Source of the DNA: Shewanella glacialipiscicola | GTDB lineage: Bacteria; Pseudomonadota; Gammaproteobacteria; Enterobacterales; Shewanellaceae | Assembly: GCF_023283485.1 (NCBI RefSeq) | Contig: NZ_JAKILU010000010.1 | Span: 1-64,000, forward strand | Reading direction: 5' to 3' | DNA: 64,000 bases | Part shown: piece by piece, positions 1-10,000 of the stretch | Position numbering within the stretch: position 1 is the stretch's first letter | Layout of the letters: the number at the start of each line of letters is the position of its first letter | The notes under the pieces: generated by a model | Database searches by the model: none | Seen by the model: only the letters and a program-made list of their open reading frames with translations | What the model was told of the DNA's origin: nothing | Made by a program: the position numbers and the translations under genes

Positions 1-86
1 CCCATCCCGAACTCAGCAGTGAAACGCAAACGCGCCGATGGTAGTGTGGGGTCTCCCCATGTGAGAGTAGGTCATCGCCAAGCGCC
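1..86 (+). rRNA. rrf: 5S ribosomal RNA, 3' part
   Basis: The window opens inside a 5S rRNA gene. The conserved stretches CCGAACTCAG, GTGAAACG and GATGGTAGTGTGGGGTCTCC are all visible and end in the usual GAGAGTAGG region. The 5' third lies outside the window. The end is placed by comparison with the E. coli molecule and may be off by a few bases. It is the last rRNA of an rrn operon and is followed by tRNA-Asp. Confidence 0.93.
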
Positions 87-119
87 TAATTTAGGTTAAT
101 GTGTAAACGTTAGCTTAAA

Positions 120-196
120 GGAGCGGTAGTTCAGTTGGTTAGAATACCGGCCTGTCACGCCGGGGGTCGCGGGTTCGAGTCCCGTCCGCTCCGCCA
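120..196 (+). tRNA. tRNA-Asp (anticodon GTC)
   Basis: This is a 77-base cloverleaf. The acceptor stem GGAGCGG pairs with CCGCTCC, the anticodon loop CTGTCAC carries GTC, the T arm contains GGTTCGAGTCC, and CCA is encoded. It lies 33 bases after the 5S rRNA, so it is a distal tRNA of the rRNA operon, a common arrangement in gammaproteobacteria. Confidence 0.97.
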
Positions 197-206
197 ACAT
201 AAAGAC

Positions 207-236
207 AAAAGCCTCATCGAAAGATGAGGCTTTTTT
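207..236 (+). terminator. Rho-independent terminator of the rRNA/tRNA operon
   Basis: A perfect 8-bp stem GCCTCATC/GATGAGGC with a GAAA tetraloop is followed by six T. It sits 14 bases after tRNA-Asp. A-rich sequence on the other side could make it work in both directions. Confidence 0.92.
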
Positions 237-423
237 CGTTGTGAGAAATACATTATTAATTAAAATATCGCGTAGAATTATGCCAATCATACCAATCACA
301 TTAAATATCTAATCAGTTCAGAGCCTCACAGGTATTTCAATCCGAGGCGCGTTGACGCAGAAATGGTTATTCCCTTTTAAGTCAATGCAACACGGGAGTG
401 GGATGCTTGTGAGGCTCCCCAAG

Positions 424-522
424 GGCGGGTTTCAAAGCGCTTTATACTGCGTTTAAGGCTTTTGACAGAGCACCACTATGCATTCAAGCCTTCGCCTTGT
501 CTAAAGCGCGTTGAATTCCCGC
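424..522 (+). repeat. Dispersed structured intergenic repeat, copy 1
   Basis: The outer arms GGCGGGTTTCAAAGCGCTTTA (424-444) and the region ending TTGAATTCCCGC (501-522) form a long imperfect inverted repeat. An inner pair AAGGCTTTTGA/TTCAAGCCTT nests inside it. The same outer arms recur in inverted orientation at 56334-56481, so this is a repeat family rather than a unique leader. Another inverted repeat, GAGCCTCAC (321-329) against GTGAGGCTC (409-417), lies just upstream and may belong to the same structure. The rest of the 197-676 gap shows no gene. Confidence 0.6.
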
Positions 523-676
523 TGAATGAACAGATATTTAATACGATTAGTATTATCTCGAATTATGCTCCGATTTCTCTACAGCGATCTGAACTTTGGA
601 TCAAGCTTGGCTATTGCTATTAATTAAGCGGTTACTTACCTTATGGTTAATTTGTTGCAATAAACAAGGATCTAAA

Positions 677-1951
677 ATGAAGTTAGAGATGATTTGTACT
701 GGGGAAGAAGTGTTAGCGGGTCAAATTGTTGATACCAACGCCGCTTGGTTCGCCAGTACTATGATGGAGTATGGGGTCGAGCTGCAGCGTCGGGTTACGG
801 TTGGCGATCGTCTCGAGGATTTGATTGCTGTATTCCAAGAGCGTAGCTTACATGCCGATGTGATTTTGGTTAATGGTGGTTTAGGACCTACGAGTGATGA
901 TATGTCTGCTTTAGCTATGGCTAAGGCTAAAGGCGAGTCTTTGGTTGAGAATGCAGAGTGGCGTGAACGTTTAGAAGAGTGGTTTACGCGCAATAACCGC
1001 GAAATGCCACTCAGTAATCTGAAACAAGCCATGTTGCCAGCATCTGCTGTAATGGTTGATAATCCTGTGGGAACTGCCTGTGGTTTTAGGGTTAAGCTTA
1101 ACCGCGCGTGGTTATTCTTTACGCCCGGCGTGCCTTTTGAGCTTAAGAATATGGTGACTGAGCAGTTTGTGCCTTTTATCCGTGAAGAGTTTAATCTTGA
1201 CTCTAAGGTCGGCTTAAAGAAACTCTTGACCATAGGACAAGGCGAGTCGGTGTTGGCGGATAAGCTAGAGCCCTTAGAGCTGCCTGAAGGTATTACGATT
1301 GGTTACCGCTCTTCTATGCAGCATATTGAAATTAAGATTTTTGCTCGTGGCGAAGACGCTATTGCGGTATTACCTCGTGTTGCTGGGCATATTAAGATGG
1401 TGCTTGGTACTGCTGTCGTTGCCGAAGATAAGGCTACGCTTGCAGAAGAGATTCATTATAAGTTAGTGAACTCTGGGTTAACGTTAAGCATTGCAGAATC
1501 GTGCACGGGTGGAATGTTGACGAGCCAGTTAGTGGATTTTTCCGGTAGTTCATCTTACCTACACCATGGATTAGTGACTTACAGTAACGAATCCAAGGTG
1601 CGTGTATTAGGTGTTAATCCATCAACGTTAGATGATCACGGTGCGGTTTCCATTGCGACAGTAGAAGAAATGGCCAAGGGGGCAAGGCAAATCCTAGACA
1701 GTGATTATGCACTGGCCACCAGTGGAATAGCAGGACCAGACGGCGGCACTGATGAGAAACCTGTCGGGACGGTAGCGATAGCTTTAGCGACCCGTAACGG
1801 GGTGTATAGTCAGATGATAAAATTGCCCAGACGTTCGCGAGATCTGGTGCGTAGCCTTAGTGCGGCAGTCGCTTACGACATGTTGAGGCGTGAACTTCTT
1901 GGTGAAGCCGTTATTGTTGATTACTCTTCGATAGGGCGATTCAGCAAGTAA
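677..1951 (+). CDS. cinA: CinA-family protein (nicotinamide-nucleotide amidase domain)
   Basis: A 424-residue cytosolic protein with the usual two-domain CinA layout. The N-terminal molybdopterin-binding-like (COG1058) domain starts [20 protein letters not shown]. The C-terminal PncC-type domain, from about residue 260, holds the signature SIAESCTGG and the [11 protein letters not shown] segment. PncC domains deamidate nicotinamide mononucleotide to the nicotinate form in NAD salvage. The older competence role is not established outside a few species. The ATG at 677 is preceded by AAGGA and matches the family N-terminus. An in-frame ATG at 596 would add 27 atypical residues and was not used. 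The gene is probably monocistronic and is followed by a terminator. Confidence 0.93.
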   Translation: MKLEMICTGEEVLAGQIVDTNAAWFASTMMEYGVELQRRVTVGDRLEDLIAVFQERSLHADVILVNGGLGPTSDDMSALAMAKAKGESLVENAEWRERLEEWFTRNNREMPLSNLKQAMLPASAVMVDNPVGTACGFRVKLNRAWLFFTPGVPFELKNMVTEQFVPFIREEFNLDSKVGLKKLLTIGQGESVLADKLEPLELPEGITIGYRSSMQHIEIKIFARGEDAIAVLPRVAGHIKMVLGTAVVAEDKATLAEEIHYKLVNSGLTLSIAESCTGGMLTSQLVDFSGSSSYLHHGLVTYSNESKVRVLGVNPSTLDDHGAVSIATVEEMAKGARQILDSDYALATSGIAGPDGGTDEKPVGTVAIALATRNGVYSQMIKLPRRSRDLVRSLSAAVAYDMLRRELLGEAVIVDYSSIGRFSK

Positions 1952-1987
1952 CTTTTTAAAGGTTTACGTCAGTTTAAACGTATTAAT

Positions 1988-2014
1988 AAAAATGCTCCCG
2001 AGGGAGCATTTTTA
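1988..2014. terminator. Bidirectional terminator between cinA and the DUF1439 lipoprotein gene
   Basis: An ATGCTCCC/GGGAGCAT stem with a very short loop is flanked by an A run on the left and a T run on the right. It lies between two convergent genes and can serve both. Confidence 0.85.
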
Positions 2015-2045
2015 TTGAGACTCGATTGCTTAGTTTAAACGCGAC

Positions 2046-2588
2046 TTACTTAAATTTAAGCACTAACTTGCCCGGAGCAACTTGAAGGCTTTCAGCCATT
2101 TTGGCCATCAGTGCTTGATTGCTATCTTGAGTATCAAGTACATAAACCGGCTGATTTTCTAAGAACTGTCTTAGATAGCCCATCACCTGCGGTGTTGCTG
2201 AGCTCATCGCTCTTTCAATGTCCTTTGGCGTTGACTCCACTTTGACTAATTCGAGCTGGCGTAGATAGATGCTGTGCGTTGCACTGTCATACCAAGGCTT
2301 AGCCTCGAAAGTCGTGGTGAGTTTCGCGTTCAATGGAAATATCGGATTATTGATCGATACTTTTGTTGAAGCACTTACGCTCATTGTGTCAGGCTTCTGA
2401 CCCAGTTTGACGCTGATATCGTTAATACGCACATCAATGCCAACGAGTTGATTGCCTTGTTTTACCTCAAAATGGATCTCTTTACTGAGATACTGTTCCA
2501 TTTCTTGCTCGGTGATACTGTACTGAGAGACGCAGCCGCCAAGCAGTACAGTCAGTCCCAAGCAAATCGTGCGGGAAAGTTTTTTCAT
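2046..2588 (-). CDS. DUF1439 (YceB-like) lipoprotein
   Basis: A 180-residue protein with a lipoprotein signal: [19 protein letters not shown] has the lipobox LGGC with the acylated Cys at residue 19. The following part resembles the DUF1439/YceB family, small beta-rich lipoproteins of unknown function with a lipid-binding-type fold (family knowledge). Residue 20 is Val, so the Asp+2 inner-membrane retention signal is absent and outer-membrane sorting is likely. Its ATG overlaps the ppc stop by one base, so it is translationally coupled to ppc and lies second in that operon. Confidence 0.8.
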   Translation of the reverse strand: MKKLSRTICLGLTVLLGGCVSQYSITEQEMEQYLSKEIHFEVKQGNQLVGIDVRINDISVKLGQKPDTMSVSASTKVSINNPIFPLNAKLTTTFEAKPWYDSATHSIYLRQLELVKVESTPKDIERAMSSATPQVMGYLRQFLENQPVYVLDTQDSNQALMAKMAESLQVAPGKLVLKFK

Positions 2589-5257
2589 TAACCAGTGTTT
2601 CTCATACCCGCCGCCACACCAGCAATAGTTAGCATTAGCGCTAATTGCACATGTTCGGACGCGGGTGTTTCAGTTGTTTCCTTACGTGTTCGTGCTAATA
2701 GCTCGGTTTGTAAGAAGTTTAAGGGATCGATATACGGATTTCGCAGTTTAACTGACTCGCGATTCCATGGTGTATGCGCCATTAAACTATCTGATTTTGT
2801 CAGTTCGAGCACGACTTTAATACCAAGATCTAACCGTTGGCGCAAGGTTTCACCTAAGTGATGCAACTCTTTCGGTACTAAACAGGTTTCATAGTAGCGC
2901 GCTAAGTTAGGTTCTGCTTTGGCGTAGACCATTTCGAGCATCGAAATTCGCGTGCTGAAGAAGGGCCATTCTTGTTCCATTTCTTGCAGTAACCCCATTT
3001 CTCCGCGTTCACTGGCGGCTTGCAACGCTTCACCAGCGCCGAGCCATGCCGGTAGCATTAATCGGTTTTGTGACCATGCAAATATCCATGGTATAGCGCG
3101 CAGGCTTTCAATGCCGCCATCGACACGACGTTTGGCAGGGCGACTACCCAATGGTAGTTTTCCTAACTCAACTTCTGGTGTTGCCGCGCGGAAATAAGCG
3201 ACGAAATCAGGTTCGTCGCGCACTATACCACGGTAAGCACTCACGGATTCTTCTGCTAGGCGTTCCAAACAGTCGCGCCATTGTTGCTTTGGCTCAGGGG
3301 GTGGTAGCAGTGTCGCCTCTAATACGGCAGAGGTATATAATGCCAGACTTTGCACCGCGACTTTTGGTAAACCAAATTTAAAGCGGATCATTTCGCCCTG
3401 TTCAGTCACGCGAATACGCCCATCAACGGATCCCGGTGGTTGCGATAGAATCGCTTTGTGCGCAGGACCGCCTCCGCGACCAATACTGCCACCACGACCA
3501 TGGAACAAAGTAAGCTTAACGCCCGCTTGTTTACAGACGGCGACCAATTGTTCTTGGGCGCGATACTGTGCCCAGGCTGCGGCCATAACACCGGCATCTT
3601 TGGCTGAATCAGAGTAACCGATCATCACCTCTTGCGTGCCCTTGGTATAACCACGATACCAATCGATATTGAGTAAATCGGAGATGCATTTAGCGGCATT
3701 ATTTAAGTCGCTTAAGGTTTCAAATAGTGGCACTACGCGCATCGGGTGCGAGCAACCCGTCTCTTTAAGTAGCAGTAAAACCGTTAATACGTCTGAAGGC
3801 TTCCCCGCCATTGAAATAACATAAGAACCGAGAGCCTTAGCAGGGTGCTTAGCAATTAAGCGGCAGGTATTAAGTACTTCGGCCACATCATCCGAAGGTT
3901 GCCAATTACTTGGCAGCAGTGGGCGACGATTACTGAGTTCACGTAATAAGAATGCTTGTTTTTCGGCTTCGTCCCAATGATTAAAGTCACCCATGCCGAG
4001 ATAGCGAGTTAACTCGGCGAGAACATCGCTGTGGCGGCTGGCATCTTGACGAATATCGAGTCTGAGCATGTGAATGCCAAAACAGGCGAGGCGACGGAGG
4101 ATATCGAGCAATAAGCCATTGGCAATTAGGCGCATACCGCAGTCGGTCAAACTCTTGTAGAGCATTTCTAGCGGCGCTTTAAGATCACTTTCTTGCCAGA
4201 TCAGGCTGGATTTATCGATCTCCGGATTATGGCCTTCAATACGCGCATTTAAATAATCTATGGTATTGCGCAGTTTTTGGCGTAAATCGCGCAGTACGTA
4301 ACGATAAGGTTCGCAGCAGTTGTTGGCGTAAGCAGTGAGCTCTGCGTTGGCTTTTTCCATTGATAACTCGCCCACTAATAGGACGATATCTTTTAAGAAT
4401 AATCTAGCGGCTGCGTGGCGGTTGCGGTCGAGCACCTCTTGGGTGACTTTTGCGGTGACGAACGGATTACCGTCGCGATCGCCGCCCATCCAACTTGAAA
4501 AACGTACCGGTGCGATATCAATAGGTAATTGCTGACCGGTACGCTGTTGTACTTGATCGTTGAGCTGCCTTAAAAAGTCGGGTACCGCTTGCCAGAGTGA
4601 CTCTTCAATTGTAGATAATCCCCAACGGGCCTCATCTACTGGTGTCGGGCGTTCGCGGCGGATCTCATTGGTATGCCAGATTTGAGCAATCAATTGTCGT
4701 AAGCGTAAATTAACTTGCTGACGCTCTCTATCTAATAATTGGTCGTTCTCTTGCTCTGCGAGGCAGTCGACTATTGCTGCATATTTTTGGATTAGAGTGC
4801 GACGGGAAATCTCAGTTGGGTGTGCTGTTAACACCAGATCAATATCCAGTGTTTTAAGGCAATCAAGCATTTTACTTTGGTCAACGCTGCCATTGAGCAT
4901 ACGACCTAGTAGTTGCTCTACGGGATCGGGTACGCAAACGAGTTCGTCACAATTGCGACTAATAGTATGAAATTGCTCTGATAAGTTAGCTAAATTGAGG
5001 AACTGATTAAAGGCTTTTGCAAATGGAACGAGTTCTTCGTCGGGTAATGCTGTGAGTAACTCAAGCATTTGTTCTCTGGCAGCTTGATCTCCTCGGCGTG
5101 AATCTTTGGCAAGTTTCCGGATCTGCTCGACCTTCTCGAGAAAGGAGTCTCCTAGGTGGGTACGCATCGTATCACCGAGAATTTGTCCTAACATACTCAC
5201 GTTTGATTTTAATGACGCATACATATCGGTCATATTGCCAGCCTTAGTTACAACCAT
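2588..5257 (-). CDS. ppc: Phosphoenolpyruvate carboxylase
   Basis: Carboxylates phosphoenolpyruvate with bicarbonate to oxaloacetate, refilling the TCA cycle. The protein is 889 residues from this start, matching the bacterial enzyme (about 880). Visible landmarks are the [12 protein letters not shown] segment with its active-site His, [13 protein letters not shown], the [14 protein letters not shown] glycine loop and the C-terminal MRNTG end typical of the family. The ATG at 5257 has GGAG five bases upstream. Family N-termini resemble [12 protein letters not shown], so an internal ATG at 5233 with a weaker Shine-Dalgarno is an alternative. It is divergent from the arginine operon, whose synthesis draws on oxaloacetate through aspartate. 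Confidence 0.97.
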   Translation of the reverse strand: MVVTKAGNMTDMYASLKSNVSMLGQILGDTMRTHLGDSFLEKVEQIRKLAKDSRRGDQAAREQMLELLTALPDEELVPFAKAFNQFLNLANLSEQFHTISRNCDELVCVPDPVEQLLGRMLNGSVDQSKMLDCLKTLDIDLVLTAHPTEISRRTLIQKYAAIVDCLAEQENDQLLDRERQQVNLRLRQLIAQIWHTNEIRRERPTPVDEARWGLSTIEESLWQAVPDFLRQLNDQVQQRTGQQLPIDIAPVRFSSWMGGDRDGNPFVTAKVTQEVLDRNRHAAARLFLKDIVLLVGELSMEKANAELTAYANNCCEPYRYVLRDLRQKLRNTIDYLNARIEGHNPEIDKSSLIWQESDLKAPLEMLYKSLTDCGMRLIANGLLLDILRRLACFGIHMLRLDIRQDASRHSDVLAELTRYLGMGDFNHWDEAEKQAFLLRELSNRRPLLPSNWQPSDDVAEVLNTCRLIAKHPAKALGSYVISMAGKPSDVLTVLLLLKETGCSHPMRVVPLFETLSDLNNAAKCISDLLNIDWYRGYTKGTQEVMIGYSDSAKDAGVMAAAWAQYRAQEQLVAVCKQAGVKLTLFHGRGGSIGRGGGPAHKAILSQPPGSVDGRIRVTEQGEMIRFKFGLPKVAVQSLALYTSAVLEATLLPPPEPKQQWRDCLERLAEESVSAYRGIVRDEPDFVAYFRAATPEVELGKLPLGSRPAKRRVDGGIESLRAIPWIFAWSQNRLMLPAWLGAGEALQAASERGEMGLLQEMEQEWPFFSTRISMLEMVYAKAEPNLARYYETCLVPKELHHLGETLRQRLDLGIKVVLELTKSDSLMAHTPWNRESVKLRNPYIDPLNFLQTELLARTRKETTETPASEHVQLALMLTIAGVAAGMRNTG

Positions 5258-5400
5258 AGTTACTCCGAATAAAAAACATTGAAATTCCGCATTACATTTA
5301 GCCCGTTAGCACAATACCTATCACTTAGGCCCGCGGTCAACAGGAGAACTTATAACTTATACGACTGGCTTATCTGATATGCAACTAATCGCTACAATTA

Positions 5401-5415
5401 TTGAATAATATTCAA
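5401..5415. promoter_or_regulatory. Putative ARG box (ArgR operator) in the ppc-argC intergenic region
   Basis: The palindrome TTGAATAATATTCAA closely resembles the ArgR half-site pair (TGAAT-4 bases-ATTCA type). It lies in the 614-base divergent region between ppc and argC. A second A/T-rich candidate, TTGAAAATATATATTCA at 5626-5642, has a wider centre and is less convincing. The rest of 5258-5871 shows no gene. Promoters for both directions must lie here but no -35/-10 pair stands out. Confidence 0.55.
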
Positions 5416-5871
5416 TATAAATGCGAAGTAACGCAATATTTTTTGATGATTGGCGTAAGTGAATATGAAGTGCATTATTTGTAACTTTATTACATTCTTT
5501 CTTTTTGTTAAGAGAATGGGTTTTCATTGAAACTTATTTGCTATGGATAACTTTATTATTAACGAGTTAAACCAATTGACGCGCTAAGGTTAGGTGAGAT
5601 CATTCGCGGTAAATTATAAAATAAATTGAAAATATATATTCACATATATTGCATAATTAGATATCCGTGGTAGTCTAGCCAGCAGTAGAGATGAGTCATC
5701 TTCTGTGACCTGTAGAGTAAATATCATGATTCAGAGCAAATACCAGACAGTGAATAAAATAACGACCCATAACAATTTCCTGCGACGATAATCTTGTCAT
5801 CATAGATATGCGCTGCTGCGTGTAGGCTACTTACCTATTGTTTAATATCCTTTGATTCGGTTAAAAAACAC

Positions 5872-6852
5872 ATGAAAAATATCGCTATTATTGGTGCCAG
5901 TGGTTACACAGGCGCACAGCTCACCGCTTTAATCCATGCAGAACCCGCGCTAAAGATTCAGGGTTTGTATGTTTCTGAAAACAGTTTAGATAAAGGTAAG
6001 CCTTTAGCGGATTTGTACCCTAGTTATAGCCATATTGCATTAACGCTGTCGCCATTGTCCGATGACGCTAAGGCAAAAATCGTTGCCGAAGCCGATGCCG
6101 TGGTATTAGCGACTGAGCATTCAGTGAGCTTACATTTAGCCGCTTGGTTTTATAGCCAAGGGTTAGCGGTATTCGATTTAAGCGGTGCTTATCGTTTCAG
6201 CGATGTGGCGCAATATCCAAAGTGGTATGGCTTTGAGCATGAATATCCTGAAGTTTTAGCTAAAGCGGTATACGGCCTCGCCGAATGGAACGCGAGTGAC
6301 ATTGCTGCGACTAAGATGATTGCTGTGCCAGGTTGTTACCCGACCGCATCATTGACAGCATTAAAACCGCTAGCGAGTTTACTGACATCGGCTTATCCGG
6401 TAATCAATGCCGTGAGCGGCGTAACAGGTGCAGGCCGTAAAGCGCAGTTACACACCAGTTTTTGCGAAGTGAGCCTGACACCCTACGGCGTATTAGGCCA
6501 CAGACATCAACCCGAGATCGCCACTCAGCTTGGCCAAGAAGTGATATTTACCCCGCATCTTGGCAACTTTAAGCGTGGCATTTTAGCGACTATTACCGTA
6601 CAGCTAAAACCAGGCACTACAACTGCCGATGTGGCAGCGGCCTATAGTGTGTATGACAAGGCGCCATGGGTCACTGTGAAGCACAATCAGTTCCCTAAAG
6701 TGGACGATGTGGTGCTGACACCCAACTGCCACTTAGGTTGGAAGTTTGATGAGAATAGCGGTTACTTAGTGGTAGCCAGTGCAATCGATAATTTGATGAA
6801 AGGTGCTGCCAGCCAAGCGCTGCAATGCATAAAGATTCATTTTAACCTTTAA
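5872..6852 (+). CDS. argC: N-acetyl-gamma-glutamyl-phosphate reductase
   Basis: Third step of arginine biosynthesis: NADPH-dependent reduction of N-acetylglutamyl phosphate to the semialdehyde. The protein is 326 residues. The N-terminal Rossmann motif is [10 protein letters not shown] (residues 8-17). The active-site cysteine lies in [10 protein letters not shown], and HRHQPEI and GVTGAGRKA are also typical. It is the first gene of argCBFGH. The ATG lacks a strong Shine-Dalgarno (an A-rich spacer precedes it), but alternatives are worse. Likely repressed by ArgR through the upstream ARG box. Confidence 0.97.
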   Translation: MKNIAIIGASGYTGAQLTALIHAEPALKIQGLYVSENSLDKGKPLADLYPSYSHIALTLSPLSDDAKAKIVAEADAVVLATEHSVSLHLAAWFYSQGLAVFDLSGAYRFSDVAQYPKWYGFEHEYPEVLAKAVYGLAEWNASDIAATKMIAVPGCYPTASLTALKPLASLLTSAYPVINAVSGVTGAGRKAQLHTSFCEVSLTPYGVLGHRHQPEIATQLGQEVIFTPHLGNFKRGILATITVQLKPGTTTADVAAAYSVYDKAPWVTVKHNQFPKVDDVVLTPNCHLGWKFDENSGYLVVASAIDNLMKGAASQALQCIKIHFNL

Positions 6853-6883
6853 TCGTTCATCCTTATTTAAGAGAGTCGTCAAG

Positions 6884-7666
6884 ATGTCTACAAACAACTC
6901 AGTATTAGTGCTTAAAGTGGGCGGCGCGCTGCTGCAGTGTGAAATGGGGATGGCGCGGTTAATGGATACGGCTGCGGCTATGTTAGCCAATGGTCAGCAA
7001 GTGTTGATGGTGCATGGCGGTGGCTGTTTGGTGGATGAACAGTTAGCGGCAAACGGCATGGAAACCGTCAAGTTAGAAGGTTTACGGGTGACTCCGCCTG
7101 AGCAAATGCCGATTATTGCCGGCGCACTTGCGGGCACTTCGAACAAGATCCTCCAAGGCGCAGCGACTAAAGCTGGGATTGTGAGTGTGGGTATGAGCCT
7201 CGCAGATGGCAATACTGTCTCGGCTAAGATTAAAGATGAGCGTTTAGGCCTTGTGGGTGAAGTGACACCAAAAGATGGCGCTTATCTTAAGTTTATCCTC
7301 GCCCAAGGTTGGATGCCGATTTGTAGTTCCATTGCCATGATGGACGATGGCCAAATGCTTAACGTCAATGCTGATCAAGCGGCGACCGCATTAGCTAAAT
7401 TGGTTGGCGGTAAGTTAGTGCTGCTGTCGGATGTGTCTGGCGTGCTCGATGGTAAAGGTCAGCTCATCCGCAGCTTAAACGGCAAGCAAATTGCTGATCT
7501 TGTTAAGCAAGGCGTGATCGAAAAGGGAATGAAGGTCAAAGTTGAAGCTGCACTCGAAGTAGCACAATGGATGGGGCAAGCAGTACAAGTTGCCTCGTGG
7601 CGTGATGCAAGCCAATTAATCGCATTAGCAAAAGGTGAAGCCGTAGGAACACAAATCCAACCATAA
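6884..7666 (+). CDS. argB: Acetylglutamate kinase
   Basis: Second step of arginine biosynthesis: ATP-dependent phosphorylation of N-acetylglutamate. The protein is 260 residues, the E. coli-like short form, in the amino acid kinase fold. VLKVGGALLQ (phosphate-binding Lys) and MVHGGGCLVD (Gly-rich loop) are at the N-terminus, NVNADQAATALA and LLSDVSGVLDG further on. The long N-terminal helix of arginine-sensitive hexameric forms is absent, so strong arginine feedback here is less likely (inference). It lies 31 bases after argC, in operon. Confidence 0.96.
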   Translation: MSTNNSVLVLKVGGALLQCEMGMARLMDTAAAMLANGQQVLMVHGGGCLVDEQLAANGMETVKLEGLRVTPPEQMPIIAGALAGTSNKILQGAATKAGIVSVGMSLADGNTVSAKIKDERLGLVGEVTPKDGAYLKFILAQGWMPICSSIAMMDDGQMLNVNADQAATALAKLVGGKLVLLSDVSGVLDGKGQLIRSLNGKQIADLVKQGVIEKGMKVKVEAALEVAQWMGQAVQVASWRDASQLIALAKGEAVGTQIQP

Positions 7667-7678
7667 ATGGAGTAGGTT

Positions 7679-8584
7679 ATGAAGCATTTACTATCGATAA
7701 AAGAGTTAACCCAGCAGCAGTTACTCGATCTGATTGCCTTGGCAAAGACGATTAAAGCCAATCCAGCGGAGTACCGCCATGCGCTGGCAGGCAAAAGTGT
7801 GGTGATGTTATTTGAAAAGCCTTCACTGAGAACGCGCGTTAGCTTTGATATCGGTATTAATAAGCTTGGTGGCCACTGTTTATATTTAGATCAGCAAAAT
7901 GGCGAGTTAGGTCAACGGGAATCGGTAGCTGATTTTGCTGCTAACCTGTCTTGCTGGGCGGATGCGATTGTGGCCAGAACCTATTCGCACACCACCATAG
8001 AACAATTAGCCGAGTTTGGCACTGTGCCTGTGATTAATGCTTTGTCAGATCTTTATCATCCTTGCCAAGCATTAGCTGATTTTTTAACGCTGGCAGAGCA
8101 ATTTGACGATGTCAGCAAAGCCAAATTAGCTTATGTTGGTGATGGCAATAATGTTACCCATTCGCTGATGTATGGCGCTGCTATTCTCGGTGCCACCATG
8201 ACAGTGATCTGCCCAGCGGGTAACTTTCCTGATGGCTACGTAGTGGCAGAAGTGCAAGAGCTCGCTAAACGATATGGTGGCAAGATAGTATTGACCTCAG
8301 ATATTGAAGCAATTGAAGGCCATGATGCTATTTATACCGATACTTGGATTTCAATGGGTGACCCTACACCGCTGTCGGATATAAAAGCTAAGTTCGCTCC
8401 TTTTCAAGTGAACAAAGCCTTAATGGCGAAAGCGGGCGCTCACTTTTTTATGCATTGTTTGCCTGCCCACCGTGGTGTAGAAGTAACAGATGAAGTAATG
8501 GATGGTGCTGGTTCCTTAATTCTGCAGCAAGCTGAAAATCGGATGCATGCGCAAAATGCGGTACTGGTAAGCATATTTAGTTAA
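7679..8584 (+). CDS. argF: Ornithine carbamoyltransferase
   Basis: Makes citrulline from ornithine and carbamoyl phosphate. The protein is 301 residues. The carbamoyl-phosphate loop reads SLRTRVSF instead of the common STRTR. LYHPCQALAD, the DTWISMGD ornithine-binding segment and HCLPAHRG with its catalytic Cys are all present. The HCLP and D-x-x-x-SMG pattern supports an ornithine rather than acetylornithine substrate. It lies 12 bases after argB and starts after GGAG/AGG. Confidence 0.95.
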   Translation: MKHLLSIKELTQQQLLDLIALAKTIKANPAEYRHALAGKSVVMLFEKPSLRTRVSFDIGINKLGGHCLYLDQQNGELGQRESVADFAANLSCWADAIVARTYSHTTIEQLAEFGTVPVINALSDLYHPCQALADFLTLAEQFDDVSKAKLAYVGDGNNVTHSLMYGAAILGATMTVICPAGNFPDGYVVAEVQELAKRYGGKIVLTSDIEAIEGHDAIYTDTWISMGDPTPLSDIKAKFAPFQVNKALMAKAGAHFFMHCLPAHRGVEVTDEVMDGAGSLILQQAENRMHAQNAVLVSIFS

Positions 8585-8643
8585 ATTAACCCTGTGTAGT
8601 AGCCTGATTTCTCTTTGATGAGAAACGAGTATAGGAATATAAG

Positions 8644-9882
8644 ATGTCTATCGAAATTAAAAATACGGGTGTAAAAAAAGTAGTTTTAGCCTATTCAGGT
8701 GGCTTAGATACCTCGGCCATTATTCCTTGGTTAAAAGAAAACTACGATAACTGTGAAATCATCGCATTCTGTGCCGACGTCGGCCAAGGTGAAGAGGAGC
8801 TGGTGGGCTTGACTGAAAAAGCCTTAGCTTCTGGTGCGTCTGAATGCCATATCGTCGATTTAAAAGAAGAATTCGTTAAAGAATATATCTATCCAACGAT
8901 TGCCAGCGGTGCGATTTATGAAGGCACTTATTTGCTGGGTACTTCAATGGCGCGGCCAATCATTGCCAAAGCGCAGGTTGAAGTGGCCCGTAAAGTGGGC
9001 GCCGATGCTCTGTGCCACGGTTGTACCGGTAAAGGGAACGACCAAGTGCGTTTCGAAGGTTGCTTTGCCGCATTAGCCCCTGATTTAAAAGTGATTGCAC
9101 CATGGCGTGAATGGACCATGCAGAGCCGTGAAGACCTGCTGGCTTATTTAGCCGAGCGTGATATTAAAACGTCAGCGTCGGCGACTAAAATCTATAGCCG
9201 TGATGCCAACGCTTTCCATATTTCCCACGAAGGTGGTGAGTTAGAAGATCCATGGAATGAGCCAAGCAAAGGCGTATGGACTCTGACAGCCGATCCTGAA
9301 GGTGCACCAAACAAGCCAGAATATGTGTCGTTAGAAGTAGAACATGGTCGTATCACTAAAGTAAATGGCCAAGTGTTAACGCCTTATGCGGCGCTGATGA
9401 CCTTAAACGCCATTGCTGCACCGCACGGTGTGGGTCGTATCGATATCACTGAAAACCGTTTAGTTGGCATGAAGTCTCGTGGCTGTTACGAAACTCCAGG
9501 CGGTACAGTGATGTTCGCAGCACTGCGTGCGATTGAAGAGCTTGTACTCGACAAAACCAGCCGTAACTGGCGTGAGCAAGTTGCCGCACAAATGGCGCAT
9601 TTAGTGTATGACGGCCGTTGGTTTACGCCATTGTGTAAGTCACTTCTTGCAGCATCTGAGTCATTGGCTGAGTCAGTTAATGGTGAAGTCGTGGTTAAAC
9701 TCTACAAAGGCCAAGCAACGGCAGTGAAGAAACGTTCGCCAAATAGCTTGTACTCAGAAGCGTTTGCTACCTTCGGTGAAGATCAAGTGTACGACCAAAA
9801 GCATGCAGAAGGCTTTATCCGCCTGTACTCATTAGCGAGCCGCATCCGCGCACTCAACGCTAATGACGTTAAGTCTAAGTAA
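8644..9882 (+). CDS. argG: Argininosuccinate synthase
   Basis: Joins citrulline and aspartate using ATP. The 412-residue protein has the N-type ATP pyrophosphatase P-loop [12 protein letters not shown] near residue 16-27, [24 protein letters not shown], and the [13 protein letters not shown] substrate region. The start has GGAAT upstream. It is the fourth gene of the operon. A strong hairpin terminator follows before argH. Confidence 0.97.
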   Translation: MSIEIKNTGVKKVVLAYSGGLDTSAIIPWLKENYDNCEIIAFCADVGQGEEELVGLTEKALASGASECHIVDLKEEFVKEYIYPTIASGAIYEGTYLLGTSMARPIIAKAQVEVARKVGADALCHGCTGKGNDQVRFEGCFAALAPDLKVIAPWREWTMQSREDLLAYLAERDIKTSASATKIYSRDANAFHISHEGGELEDPWNEPSKGVWTLTADPEGAPNKPEYVSLEVEHGRITKVNGQVLTPYAALMTLNAIAAPHGVGRIDITENRLVGMKSRGCYETPGGTVMFAALRAIEELVLDKTSRNWREQVAAQMAHLVYDGRWFTPLCKSLLAASESLAESVNGEVVVKLYKGQATAVKKRSPNSLYSEAFATFGEDQVYDQKHAEGFIRLYSLASRIRALNANDVKSK

Positions 9883-9892
9883 TAGGTCGTTT

Positions 9893-9919
9893 AAAAGGGC
9901 GCCTAGCGCCCTTTTTTTG
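9893..9919 (+). terminator. Intrinsic terminator between argG and argH
   Basis: A GGGCGC/GCGCCC stem with a CTA loop is flanked by four A and a run of seven T. It lies within an otherwise co-directional arg gene cluster, 10 bases after the argG stop and about 80 bases before argH. It implies partial read-through or a separate argH promoter. Confidence 0.88.
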
Positions 9920-10000
9920 TTTCTAGGTTTTGATGCAGTTTTTAGACTTAGTTTTTGATGTAAATGAGTCGTTTTCAAATCAGTAGTAAGGGGAGTTAGC

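Noticed and set aside
96-299. Minus-strand reading frame across the 5S-tRNA region, with the string GLEPATPGVTGRYSNQLNYRS
   Set aside because: It is the antisense of tRNA-Asp and its terminator. This translated pattern is a well-known false gene call over tRNA genes.
721-1233. 170-codon minus-strand frame inside cinA
   Set aside because: It is a shadow of the well-supported cinA gene, with no Shine-Dalgarno or recognisable domain.
5626-5642. Second ARG box near argC
   Set aside because: The half-sites TGAA and TTCA are present but the spacing is two bases too wide for the standard 18-base box, so it is mentioned only as a weak candidate.
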